A stretch of DNA of 64,000 bases, from positions 124,001 through 188,000 of the forward strand of contig JAPDRO010000008.1 of assembly GCA_030247885.1 (NCBI GenBank). The letters run 5' to 3'. A program made the position numbers and the translations under genes. Positions 39,653 through 50,299 of the stretch are shown here, in pieces; position 1 is the first letter of the stretch; the number at the start of each line of letters is the position of its first letter. Origin of the DNA: Taxawa tesnikishii (nom. ined.) (lineage: Eukaryota > Ascomycota > Dothideomycetes > Dothideales). The notes beneath the pieces were generated by a model, which saw nothing but the letters and a program-made list of their open reading frames with translations, did not search any database and had not been told where the DNA came from.

Positions 39653-39975
39653 GATTGCTCGGAAAGGGTTGCTGAGGGGAGGATGAGTGGTGGTTCGGGA
39701 TGTTTCAATAGCTTCGTTTCGCTGCTGCTTGAAGTGACGACGGGAGCTGTTGCGCGCTGACGGAGCTGGAGCTGGACTTGGACCTGGGGCGGATTTGGCG
39801 ACTTTTGCAAGCGAGGCGGCAGATGGCGGATGGCGGATGGCGGGTTCGCGTTCACATGCAAGAATCGCGCGTCATGAACTGTGTTTACATGCACGTTTGC
39901 CATACATCCATCTCACAAATCACATGCGCACGCACGTCTTCCGCATCTCTTCTCCAACAAATTCTAACATGTGCC
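39653..39975. promoter_or_regulatory. divergent promoter between rpn3 and spc34
   Basis: The 323 bases separating the start codons of rpn3 (-) and spc34 (+) must hold both promoters. Three tandem copies of a GGCGGAT-type heptamer lie at about 39822-39844. No element matching a known proteasome control sequence was recognised. Confidence 0.6.
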
Positions 39976-40817
39976 ATGACTTCCTCGCTCCTGTCATCGC
40001 ATCTCGAGCAGATATCGCTATGCGCCGAGGCCATCGCCGAACTCCCTTTCCAGGTCCGAAGATCTTTACCAACGCTTTGCTGGCTCGCCATGACATTACA
40101 ACCCTCATCCGCGACACTGAGGCGCACGAGCGCGCTCTGTTCTCCATAGCTCCCCCCAGTACCCACAAAGTCCCAGATACAGGAGTTTACAGCATCGCTG
40201 TCGGGCTCTTTGGCGTCCAGCGCATCCAACCGCAGAGCGACTACCTTTCCTGGAAGCACAACAAGACAACCGAGAAGAAATACTGCCGTCGCTGCTGTGC
40301 TGGGAGGGGATCTGTACCGGAAAACAAGGACTGGAAACACCACAGACGGCAGGCCGAGATATGCGCGAGCTGCAGGAAGAGACAAGGGCGACATAGATGT
40401 TGAAGTGCTGCTTGAGGGAGCGGAGAAGCTCTGTGGGGTCTAGTATGTTTTTGGCAACGCAGCTCAATAAACATGACTAACAAGGTCCTCAGCTCCATAC
40501 CAGGCGTGATGGAGAGGATCGACAAGCTTAGAAGACGGCATCAGCAGCTAGCAGCGAACATCGCCCACTACGAGGAGCGCGTGTCGAGACAGGCAGAGCA
40601 ATTGGACAACATGTACCAAAGTAGGGATTTTGGTGACATCCAAGAAGACGACTACGAGGCGGAGGAAACCGCTCCTTTGACCCCCAGAGCTCCGGTGATG
40701 ACCAAGGAAGATCTGCTCAGAGAGGAGCAAGAGATCCGAGAACTGGAAAGGAAGAAGAAAGGGCTGGAGGAGCGTGTCACTGGCATGGAGAAAGATCTGG
40801 GCGGCTTGATGAGATGA
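39976..40817 (+). CDS. spc34: DASH/Dam1 complex subunit Spc34
   Basis: Subunit of the microtubule-encircling DASH ring that couples kinetochores to spindle microtubules. Exons 39976-40442 and 40493-40817; the intron joins LLEGAEKLCGVY to SIPGVMERIDKLRRRHQQL. Family blocks are LLSSHLEQISLCAEAIAELPFPGPKIFTNALLARHDITTLIRDTEAHERALF, RRNTAVAAVLGGDLYRKTR, DKGDIDVEVLLEGAEKLCGV, the coiled coil IAHYEERVSRQAEQLDNMYQ, and EEQEIRELERKKKGLEERVTGMEKDLGGLMR at the C-terminus. The first exon is not one open frame. One base appears missing near 40047-40051, and two more between about 40152 and 40174 (C-runs), after which the frame again matches the family. These are the same class of homopolymer breaks as elsewhere. 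Start ATG sits immediately before the conserved first helix. Confidence 0.88.
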
Positions 40818-42184
40818 TGCAAGACTGCATCTCAGCATCCGCCATGAGGGTTTGATGCGTTGTCGATTCCGCGAGAAGCCTTGCTCCGATCCCAGACTTA
40901 GGCGGAGATGGCCCGATTGGGGATTCCTGCCCACAGGAGAGCTCGCGGAACCACGCTCACCAGAATTGGTTTGTGAACAATCGATAATCACCCGGACCGG
41001 AGGCAGTTGGAACACACTAGATGTTTGCATAATGGGGAGAAGGCAATGATTTGCTCACAGATAGATGCGCTCGAGGAGGGGAAAGCCGACTGCGACTGCC
41101 CTAGAAAGAACCAGAGGCTTATCCGACATCGCGGCAAAGGATAATAGGGGAATGCCGAGGATGTTTAGAGGAGGAGGTAGAGGGAAACGGAGCTCCCATG
41201 AGCTTGCAAGCTATGCAAGCAAACCCGGTAACCGATAGTCGATCAAATGTCTTCTCGAACCGATCTTGCATGGAGAAGCCTGTGATCAGCGCTGCTCTTG
41301 GTAGTGCGTCTGCTCATACCTACATGTGTGCTGTAGCCGAGTTGTGCACGTCACGCTATCCCCACCGCCTCCACGAGCGCGAGTTTACATGAATGCACAG
41401 GCGACGTTTAAAGCACCTTTCAGCACCTTTCTTCTCCTTCTTCCTTTCATGCTTAGAGAACGTGACCGAGATCCAGGAAGAATCCGCGCCCACCTACCAT
41501 ATTCAAGTACGAGTCCATGTGCCCATTGTAGCGTGGCTCCATCGAATGTATCTACGCTCCACGCTGGTCCTCGAAGGAGTGAGCCCTACTCACACTGCCT
41601 CCTGCCTGCTACCATAGTAACCTTTACCTTTCCACAATCTTTGTCTTCCTCACTTGGCGGTATTCAAGCACAACAGACAAGCTCTTGCCAAGCTCCAACG
41701 CCCGTCTTGGCCGCCAAGGATATCGTCGACCTCCCCTTATGTCGGGTAAGGTATTCTTTACAGTCACGGTGAACATTTTGTTTCATGCCGGCTAGATGGA
41801 GTATTTGGAAGCAGACACAGCCTTGTGCGAGGGCATGGAGATACGAGCTGAAACGAGACGAACAAACACAGCCACGGGGCTCGATGCTCCGTTTCCGAGC
41901 CAATCGCACATGACGTAGTGCCAAACACGTGTGGATTGCATGTGGTCTAGACAACGCTACGTGATCAAGAGCTTGAGCTCACGAACACACAAAACTGACT
42001 CAACCCCCTTCTTTGTCTTCTGTCACTTCCTCCTCGTACTTGCTCTCAACCACATCAATCCCTTCCTAAAATTATATACCCTCGGACAGCCCTTCGATTA
42101 TCCATCAATCCCTACATAAGCAAATCTACGAGACCCCCTCGCCGACCCCTCGTTTGCGACAAAAAGCAATCAACGACAACAACC
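40818..42184. other. intergenic, no gene recognised
   Basis: About 1.4 kb. Short open frames such as 41326-41772 (+) and 41664-41954 (-) overlap one another and show no family motif. Presumably the long promoter of the WW-domain gene. Confidence 0.5.
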
Positions 42185-43065
42185 ATGGCCGGCTTTCTCA
42201 GTAACCTCGTCAACGAATTCACCCATCAAGGCGGCAGCAGCAGCGGCGGTGGAGGTTACGGTGGTCAAGGTGGCGGCTACGGAGGTGGAGACGAACGCTA
42301 CAGCCAACCTGTCTTTGGAGGAGGCAGCTCTCAGGGACCACCACCGCAAGTCTCCCCACCATGGCGTGCCGTCTGGGACGAACGCGAGCGCCGCTGGCTG
42401 TTCATCAACGAAGCCAACGGCGAGCGGACATTCGAGTACCCTGGCGGCGGCGGTTACGGCCAACAAGGCGGTTATGGTGGAGGCTATGGCCGACAAGGCG
42501 GCTATGGTGAAGGCTACGGCCAGCAGGGAGGATACGGAGGTGGTTACGAAGAGCCTCGCCAGGAGAAGAAGCATCACAACTACGGGGAATGGCAGTGGGT
42601 GCCGCAGCAGGACTGGCAGGCGGTGCGCTGCTGATGCATGAGGGTGAGGAGGTTAAGCAAGATTGGGATGAGGACAAGTACCGGATGGAGAACAAGTTCG
42701 ACAACGGAGTCGAAGACGTCGAATATGCACCCGAAAGAATGGCCGGATGGGCTGGTCGTAAGGTAAGACTGTCCTGTGTCATAGGCTCGTTTCGTTGCAG
42801 CGGCTGACGTATGTTGCAGGTTGGAGAGGTCGAGGACATCCCACAGGACATTGAGAATGATTACGACCGCGCCAAGTGGGGAGTCGAGAACCGCTTTGAC
42901 AACGCTGTCCAGGATGTCGAAGACATCCCGGACGACATCGCCAACAGGGTCGGAGAAGGTGTAGGCGACGTGGAGCGCTGGGGCGATGATGTTGATCGCT
43001 ATGGTGACAGACTTGACAACGCGTACGATGCAGGCCGCAATGAGGGTCGGGATGATGGATGGTGA
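42185..43065 (+). CDS. WW-domain, glycine/tyrosine-rich protein
   Basis: Exons 42185-42762 and 42820-43065. N-terminus MAGFLSNLVNEFTHQGG; a GGYGGQGGGYGGG repeat tract; a WW domain WRAVWDERERRWLFINEANGERTFEYP (two Trp bracketing about 20 residues, proline-ligand binding); a second GYGQQGGYGG repeat tract; then GMAVGAAAGLAGGALLMHEGEEV, a small hydrophobic glycine-zipper-like segment. The C-terminal acidic region has three degenerate repeats (NKFDNGVEDVEYAPERMAGWAGRKVGEVEDIPQDIE; NRFDNAVQDVEDIPDDIANRVGEGVGDVERWGDDVDRYGDRLDNAYD). A frame break at the G-run 42584-42587 lies just before the AAAGLAGG segment; one more G gives HNYGGMAVGAAAGLAGG. Such proteins are common and abundant in Dothideomycetes, some stress-related (inference only). 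Function unknown. Confidence 0.78.
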
Positions 43066-44043
43066 ATCAGTAACGTGAATGCAGAGGGCAATATGAAGAA
43101 CGAAACGATGTGACACGACAACCTGAGATGAAGAAGGACGCTTCGAGAAGGCAGAAAGCGTCTGGTGAATGAAACAGTCTACGAAATAAACAAAACATGT
43201 GTCTGTGGCGAAGTGACTATCCCTGACTTGCCTGAACAAAGATATCTTCGTATCACAGCCACTGTCACGGTCAACAGGCTGCTACTCGCATAAGCTCCGG
43301 GGTTGTTAGAGGGCCGGAGCGAAGTGGTAGAGGCCCCTCCAATGCAATACTCTGCATGCAAGTCGTTCCTCGAGACCAATGACTGCCAAAGCAATCTGGT
43401 TCTTCTACTTTTGCGTGGGAAACTGCCTGGATTGGATTGGATTGGATTGACGAAGGGCGGAGACCATCTCTGGCCGTTGCGGCGGCCGCTGACCGTTCCG
43501 TTCCGTCCAATCCAACGACAACGGTCCACTTCGACGGTCGGTATCTCACAAACGAACTTTGTGTGCACCGCACCTCCAAGAACCATCCGAAGATCATGAA
43601 CGATACTCAAGGCCTTGCCGTGGTAGACTATTGCGTGTTGCCGAGCAACAAATCAACTTGGCGGCTGTGGGCAGGGGCCGTGCCGCGCCAGCCATCCTGT
43701 TTCGAAGCGCGACCGACCAACCACCAGCTTTCTGACGAACAGCGTGCTCCCACGCTGCATGTCGCATTCACAGACCTTGTAGCCAACCCTTTACTGACGT
43801 ACACGTATACGTGCCGTCTAGGAAAACAAGGTGGCTGGCCTGCTAACTCTGACTTAAGAGGTCTAGCTGCTGCCACCCGTCCGTAAGCCATCGTACAAAG
43901 TACCTATCCTCTTCGCTTCCATACCACCGTCGTCCCCCACCCTATATTCCACACCCTCCATCGCTATCTATCCCTTCCAGCCCCGATCGCAGAAACTGGC
44001 AGCTCGCTCGCTTTCTGTTTGAGACGATTGTCCGACTTCGGTA
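43066..44043. other. intergenic / promoter of the Crh gene
   Basis: About 1 kb before the cell-wall glycosidase gene. It contains the CCAAT-like repeat listed separately. No gene supported. Confidence 0.5.
43429..43450. repeat. tandem ATTGG (reverse CCAAT) repeat
   Basis: Four head-to-tail GGATT units, i.e. four inverted CCAAT pentamers, with a further forward CCAATCC at about 43508. Lies ~600 bases upstream of the Crh start codon. Either a microsatellite or a cluster of Hap-complex sites. Confidence 0.8.
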
Positions 44044-45608
44044 ATGCTTCTCCTCGCGCAGCTTCTCCGTTTGGAGGCTCCCGTGCGGTTGGCCTCGATA
44101 GCCACCATCGCCGCATTGCTGTGTGCCTCGCCCTCCGCTGCTCAGACTTACACCACCTGCAACCCCACACAAGGTACATGTCCAGCAGACACGGCACTAG
44201 GGAAATCCATCAGCGTCAACTTCGCATCCGGTGCCTCGAACGACTTCTATGCCAGCGGCACACCAACCTATGACTCGAACGGCGTCTCTTTCACTGTGGC
44301 CAAGAGTGGCGATGCCCCTCAGCTGAACTCGAAATGGTACATCATGTTCGGCAAAGTCGAGATCACGCTCAAAGCGGCGCCAGGTGTGGGTATGGTCAGT
44401 AGTTCGGTGCTGCAGTCCGACGACCTCGACGAAATCGACTGGGAATGGCTCGGTGCGCAAGACAATCAAGTGCAGAGCAACTACTTCGGCAAAGGCCAGA
44501 CGACAACATACGATCGCTCCGCCGTGCATACTGTTTCCGACACCCAGACCGACTTTCACACTTACACCGTGGACTGGACCTCGACGCAGATTGTTTGGCA
44601 AATTGACGGCACCACTGTCCGCGTGCTCAAAGCCACGGATGCGAACGGCCAGTACCCGCAAACTCCGATGCAGCTCAAGTTCGGCGCCTGGAGCGGTGGT
44701 GATCCGTCTAACGCTGCGGGCACCATTGCCTGGGCCGGCGGCAACACCGACTATTCTGCAGGCCCATACACAATGGTTGTCAAGTCCGTCGCCGTGACCG
44801 ACTACTCAACCGGCACATCCTACTCGTACGGCGACACTAGTGGATCCTGGCAGAGCATCAAGTCCAACGGAGGCTCCATCAACTCCGGGTCCAGCAACAC
44901 CGACTCCGCCGCACCAGCCATTACCTCGACAACGAACGGAAACCCCGTCGTCTTTGGCGGCACGCACAAGGACTCCTCCTCCACATACACGACGCCGAGC
45001 GTCTACCCTTGGGTCCCCGAGTCGTCAACCATGTCCACAAGCACCGTGACCGCGACGACGTACCCCGGCCTGCCAAGCGGGTGGAGCGTTGACGGGAGCG
45101 GAAAAGTCGTGCCTCCGAGCGCGGCGCCCGTAAGTACGCACCTTCCTCCCCCAACTCCCTTCCCCTCGTACAGCCGCTAACGGTATCACAGTCGACGTAC
45201 CAACTCGCCTCATCTACCTCGTCAGCGCCAGCCTCGGGCTCGGGTTTCTGCTCGGGGGCTGCCGGCTTTGACACGGTGACCTCGTACAACGAGCAAGGAT
45301 TCCTGACGACTGCGACCATTGTCGCCGGCGCCAGCAAGTCGTACGACGTACACGGGTTCTTGGTCACTGCGTCTGTGACGCCGTGCCAAGCTTCTCCTGC
45401 TGTCGGTGCAGTCGCGAGGAGTGACAGCACCGTCACCGTCCTCGCGGCGTCGGCGGCTACTGTGGCTGTCGCTTCTGGGAGCGCCATTGCCGACTCCTCT
45501 GGGGGCAGCGCCAGCCCGACATCCAAAAGTGGCGCGTCTTCAGTAGTTGCAGAGGTTGCTGCTGGAATCCTCGGTGGTGTCGTCGCTGTGCTCATGCATG
45601 CCCTTTGA
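44044..45608 (+). CDS. Crh-type GPI-anchored cell-wall transglycosylase (GH16)
   Basis: Links chitin to beta-glucan in the cell wall (family knowledge for Crh1/Utr2). Exons 44044-45129 and 45192-45608. Signal peptide MLLLAQLLRLEAPVRLASIATIAALLCASPSAAQ with cleavage near residue 34; then a Cys-containing start TYTTCNPTQGTCPADTALG; the GH16 catalytic motif DEIDWEWLG (two catalytic Glu around an Asp) inside SSVLQSDDLDEIDWEWLGAQDNQVQSNYFGKG; and DFHTYTVDWTSTQIVWQIDG plus GAWSGGDPSNAAGTIAWAGG. A Ser/Thr-rich stalk follows, then a C-terminal hydrophobic GPI-type signal VVAEVAAGILGGVVAVLMHAL preceded by a small-residue omega-site region. The stalk contains two imperfect Tyr-Asn/Asp-x-x-GF-T-T repeats (DTVTSYNEQGFLTTATI and SYDVHGFLVTASV). 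The frame is clean. No CBM18 chitin-binding module seen. Confidence 0.93.
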
Positions 45609-46296
45609 ATGCTTGTTTATTCTGTTATTGGTTTGTACGTTTGGGATATCAAGGATCGACTGTACCGAATACCCGTGGATTTCCAAGGAAGGGAGCATTT
45701 TGAGCAAGAGCGGTTCTTCTGGTTTGTCGTTGCATAGCGCGGTTGGGTATGATTTTTCTTCTGCATAGCGAGGACGCTGGATGAGAACCGGGCAAACGAC
45801 CCACGACATGTACAGTATATAGAGTCACGACTGAGAAGTAATAGTGAAACAAACACAATCACCGTCAAAGACATCATCTAAATCACAGGTTCCCGGAAGG
45901 AGTGTTGAGTGTTCGGGCAGCGTCGGAGCTCCTCCCGTCCCCGAGTTACTTGGAGCTCCACTAACCAGATCCACGAAGCAGATTATTGATCAACCTGAAT
46001 CGACCAACCAAGTCGACCTGACAACGTTACATGTCGCATTACTACAGTTGCCCAGCATGGACGGGGCATTCAGAAAGGTGTTGAGTGGAAGGTGATTTGA
46101 AACTGGGCTCGATTTTGCGCTCGCTTGAGCATACCTCAATCTCGTTCAGCCAATTTCATGACATGCCATATGCAGAAGAACCGTCCTTGGCCTGCAACCC
46201 GCGAGCGATGTCCCATATAAGCATGTGCTTCTCTTCAGATATCTTGTACAGCCCGGCGACCCCTTCACTCCACTTACACCTCGAACACTCCCCTTA
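45609..46296. other. convergent intergenic region
   Basis: About 0.7 kb between the 3' ends of the Crh and RPA genes; no gene supported. Confidence 0.5.
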
Positions 46297-48340
46297 CTAA
46301 ACGAACAAGCTATCGGAGTTGATGTTATACTTTGCAATAACATCAGCAAGCTTCTTGGCCTCTTGCACGTAGTTCAGGGGCGCCGCGCTCTGGACCTGAT
46401 ACCGGACTCTGTATGTTCTCGTCAGTACGTCTTCGTCGGCCCTCCCTTTTCCAGAAGCCGAACACTCACCTCTGCTGATCCTGGAACGTGTCCATCTTGG
46501 CTCTGCACCTCCAGGTTAGCGTCTTGCAGTTCGCCTCGGCGAAGATCTCCGTAGTCCTTCTCTCATCCTCGTCCTTGATCGCCATAAGTTCGTTGGCTGA
46601 CATGCCCATGACGGTACGCGCCGTCTCGTCAAAGCAGTTCAACCACAGCTGACCCGTGTGATCGCTCACATTGACCGTCATGATGTAGCGGTACTCCGGC
46701 CTGGGGTGCGTCTTGTCACATTTTTCGCAGCGCCACTCGCCGGGGTCGACCTCTACCACTTTCTTGTTGCAGCCCTCGCTCAGACATGCGGGATAGCAGA
46801 AGTTGTCCTGCTTGACGTAGATGATGGTTGCCTTGAGGCTAAAGTAATCCGCCGTCTCGCTCATACCGAGGTTCTCGTCCTTTACCTGCGCGATCGTCTT
46901 GGTCGCGTCGGCGCGTCCGCCAGATGTGGCCACGGATCCCATCGTGGCGGCGTGTGACTGGAAGTTGTCGGTGCGGCCCTGTGCGTCGTACCAGCCCTTG
47001 AGTTTGTGTGCCTCGTCGATGTCCGGATCAACGGTCATAGAGCCTGAAGACAGAAGCGACAGTGAGCGGCCACCAAAGTCGGAGACCTTGACACCCTTGA
47101 ATGCAATGACGGATTCCGGCGGCGCATCGAATGACGTGGCGCTGTTGCCCCAAATGGTAAGGCGGACATTGTAGCCCGTGTTGTCAACGAGCGTCAGCTC
47201 GCGCTTGCTGAAGGGCTTGGAGGTCGTCTTGGATACTATCTCAGAGACTTCTCCTACCGACTGTAGCACTCCAATCGTGTCAATGGTTGTATCCTTCTCC
47301 ACCGATTGCAGGTCAGCGAGTGTGGTGAAGTTGTACCGCACCTGCGGCACGCCGTCGTTGTCCTCGGCTCGCTCGATTCGCGTGTCCTTCTCGAATGTCA
47401 ACTCGTAGTCGTTGTTGAGGTTCGAGAACTGCTTTTCGCCAGTTGGACTCGACACGGCGCAGACACGTAGTATACGCCGCCTTCGTGCAGCATGTCGTAC
47501 CACTGGTCCACGGCGTCGTTGAAGCCGGTAGCGCGGATCTCGCCGCTGTCGTCGAGGAAGTTGACGCTAAACAGCTTGCCCTCGCCGTTCTTGTTGTGCC
47601 AGGTTTTGATCTCACCCTTGTGTGTGCAACGCGCCTTGATCGTCCATTTGTGCGCATACGGCGAGAGAGCTTCGATGGGGTAGAGGTTTCCATGTGACGA
47701 GCTGGTGTTGTTTGAGCGGGAAGGCAACGAGCGTTGCTGTTGTGGCTGTGCTTGCTGTTGCTGGGGCTTGTTTCCGTAGAAGCCGTTGCTCGATATACTG
47801 CCGGGCTGTTGTTGCTGCTGCTGCTGTTGTTGCTGCTGTTGTTGCTTGGTATCTTCTTGCGCATCGGTCTTCACCACCTCCAGAGGTCCTGGTTGTCCCA
47901 GCTTCTCACATTCTCCATACTCTTCCAACACGTCCAGATCAAGGATTACGAGAATACTGCGGTGATCGGTTATCTTGCTGTCAGCGGGTGGAGGAGAAGC
48001 TTCGCACTCACGGCTTGTCCTTGACAGAGTTTGCCTGGAAGCTCTTCAGCCGGCAGATGGAGCCCTTCTTGAGTCTTCCTTCGTTCACGAGAAAGTTGCT
48101 CTCTGCACGTCATCAGTGACCGTTCAGGAACCAGCGATTATAGGGAGACTCACGCTGGGCGATCATGCTCTGAATGAAGTTGACAGTGTCGTTGAACACC
48201 ACCCTGTAGCGCTCCTGGTCGTTTGGTCCTTTGGCCATCGGCTTGATCTGCACACATTGTACAACCGGGTCTACCACGTTCTCGCCAGCGAAGACGCGAC
48301 GCAAGCAGCCGGCAGAGATGGCATTGTAAGGATTCGCCAT
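46297..48340 (-). CDS. rfa1: replication protein A large subunit (RPA70/Rfa1)
   Basis: Single-stranded-DNA-binding subunit used in replication, repair and checkpoint signalling. Exons 48154-48340, 48012-48102, 46470-47956 and 46297-46408. Start [20 protein letters not shown]; an upstream in-frame ATG at 48574 would add 78 non-conserved residues. In order: N-terminal OB fold ([20 protein letters not shown]...[23 protein letters not shown]), a linker with a run of about 13 Gln, DBD-A ([57 protein letters not shown]), DBD-B ([16 protein letters not shown]) and DBD-C with a C4 zinc ribbon ([38 protein letters not shown]). It ends [26 protein letters not shown]. One frame break at the T-run 47433-47436 (+ strand); an extra base gives [21 protein letters not shown]. 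Confidence 0.95.
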
Positions 48341-48882
48341 GGCGGTGGCGGAGCTCTGAGAGTCGGTATCTGGAAGGTTGTAGCCTGTCTCAGGGCTAGG
48401 TGGTGTGTGCGTAGCAGGTGGGCTGTTCGTGTTCTCGACGGTAGAGTCGGTTTCCGGTGCTGCGATATCTTTCTGGGATGTACCGACACAATGTTGCCCC
48501 GCCTGCGACGCGTCGTTCTGCGAACGCGAACACGAAGCGTGTAGAGTGTAGTCTCTTGGCACACGCTTAGTCATCTTCTCGATTTCTCCCCGTTTTGGAC
48601 GTGCTTCTGCACGGAAACGCGAGATATGTTCATATGTTGAGGCTTGACGGTGCCATCATCTTATACCACGATTGATGGAATGCCCTCTGCTCGCCACCGC
48701 ACCACGGGTCGCGTGTCACGGGTCACAATGTACAAACCGCTCTCCAGGCAGCACAACCCCTCGACTCCAATCGTGCGCTGTTGTGCAAGGCAGCATGTTT
48801 CATTCGACGCTAGCACTTGAACTCTCTGGCCTGGAGGCGAAGGTGGGAGCGTCCATGTCGAACCGACTTGCGTGCCATCACA
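48341..48882. other. promoter region of rfa1
   Basis: About 0.5 kb upstream of the RPA gene start. An in-frame extension of that gene to 48574 is possible but unlikely. No other gene. Confidence 0.45.
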
Positions 48883-49620
48883 CTATGCGCTGCTCCCGCT
48901 GTCGCCCTTCCCGTTCAGTTTACCATACACATTCCGGATGAGCACGTCTATACTACGAGCAGCGAAGATTTCTGGAACAGGAACATTCAGTCCAAGGATG
49001 GTGGTTTCCGCTTGGCCATCTTGCCATGTCTGGGGACAAGGACATAATCCTACCTTTGTGGAACCAATATTGACAAGAAACTCCTGCAAGCGAGTCCAGT
49101 CCGTATATTCCCAGCGCGTTGTTGGGATCGATGCCATTCACGGGGAAGCCGAGAAGGTCGGACACGAACTCCAAGAACGCACTTCTCAGCAGAACCCAAC
49201 CTTCCACGGTCTTCAGCAGAGATAGCCGTTTGCGCAGATCCTCGTCTCTGCCCTGGTCGGTTTGAGACGTCCATGTCTTACGATGCTTTTTGGCGAGCAG
49301 TGATGGACGTTCGGATTACAGAGTCCGCAGCAAAGCCGGAACAACGCCCGTGTAGGGGTCCTTGGCGACCTGCACCGTTACCCAGACAATCGATGCGCAG
49401 CATACGAGAAGATGCTGAAACCAGGGTATCAAGACATCCCTCTCCAATTACAGATAATGGGCGCTTCTGCCGAGTCGAAAACAATCATATCATAGAAATC
49501 TGTTTGACTCGCATCGCAAGATTCTTGAATTGCTTTTGGTGTCAAGGCGATGACCTCTGCTTGGGAAAATCGCTCGGTCAGTTCGGATCGTAAAGACTCG
49601 GCAACGGACAAGATGCGTGT
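48883..49620 (-). pseudogene. fragment of a highly reducing polyketide synthase, 3' end (ACP region)
   Basis: Degenerate remnant of the C-terminal end of a type I PKS. The clearest part is an acyl-carrier-protein domain, LEFVSDLLGFPVNGIDPNNALGIYGLDSLAGVSCQYWFHK, with the D-S-L phosphopantetheine attachment motif. After it come VPVPEIFAARSIDVLIRN and a short tail. Upstream pieces resemble the region before the reductase domains (IVWVT...GVVPALLRTL) and a helical stretch (SLRSELTERFSQAEVIALTPKAIQ). The fragment is a fossil: broken in several places, with no KS, AT or DH domain anywhere in the window, so it cannot make a product. It is the only sign of secondary metabolism here. Confidence 0.7.
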
Positions 49621-50299
49621 GATTCGCTTAGGTTAAGGACTCTTCGTTCCTTGCTTTGTCTTTCTCCATGCTGCCCACGCTCCTTCAATTGTGGCGATTT
49701 GTGTATATTCTGCAAGCCAGGAGGCCGTCAAACCATCGAAACATCCTTCAGACTGATCGAGACGAACTTTTTAGACATCTCGCATCCCCTGCTCCAACTT
49801 AGATTTCAGGGCTTTACTAATTTTGCTCTGCCAATTCAGGACGCCGGAAGGCGTCGTCTTGTCATGCCGGGGTTACGGGATTCGGAGTATACTTATACAG
49901 TCAGAGTGGCAACCAAGAACATTTCCATCATCTGGTATCACAGTATGCAGCGCGGTGAGCTTGGCAACGTAAGACAGCATGGTTGTTTGATGAGTGTCTC
50001 GTCACGCAGAGACATGCCGCTAACGTGGACTTCTGGAATTGCATTTGAACCAAAGCGGTTCCGCACGAACACGTAGCAGTAAGTCTCTCAATCGAGTATT
50101 CCGCTGGTCCCTAGACTTCACGTCGTCCTGATTACCCTGATACACTCCCAGCCCATCCACACCAGATTCCGAACGCCAGATGCGCCACGCTATGGACGCA
50201 GAAGATCAAGGAAGCTAGCTCATAGTCCAACATCCAACGAGTAATCACTATTGACGCCGAGCAGGGAAGAAACAGAAAGAAAACGAGGTCTTCAGAACG
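49621..50299. other. intergenic, possible further PKS debris
   Basis: About 0.7 kb. A short minus-strand stretch near 50000-50060 (EVHVSGMSLRDE) faintly resembles the start of a PKS enoyl-reductase domain, but not enough to annotate. The open frame 49651-50076 (+) has no motif. Confidence 0.4.

Noticed and set aside
49990-50060. Weak PKS enoyl-reductase-like stretch
   Set aside because: Only about a dozen residues resemble the domain start; too little to extend the PKS remnant.
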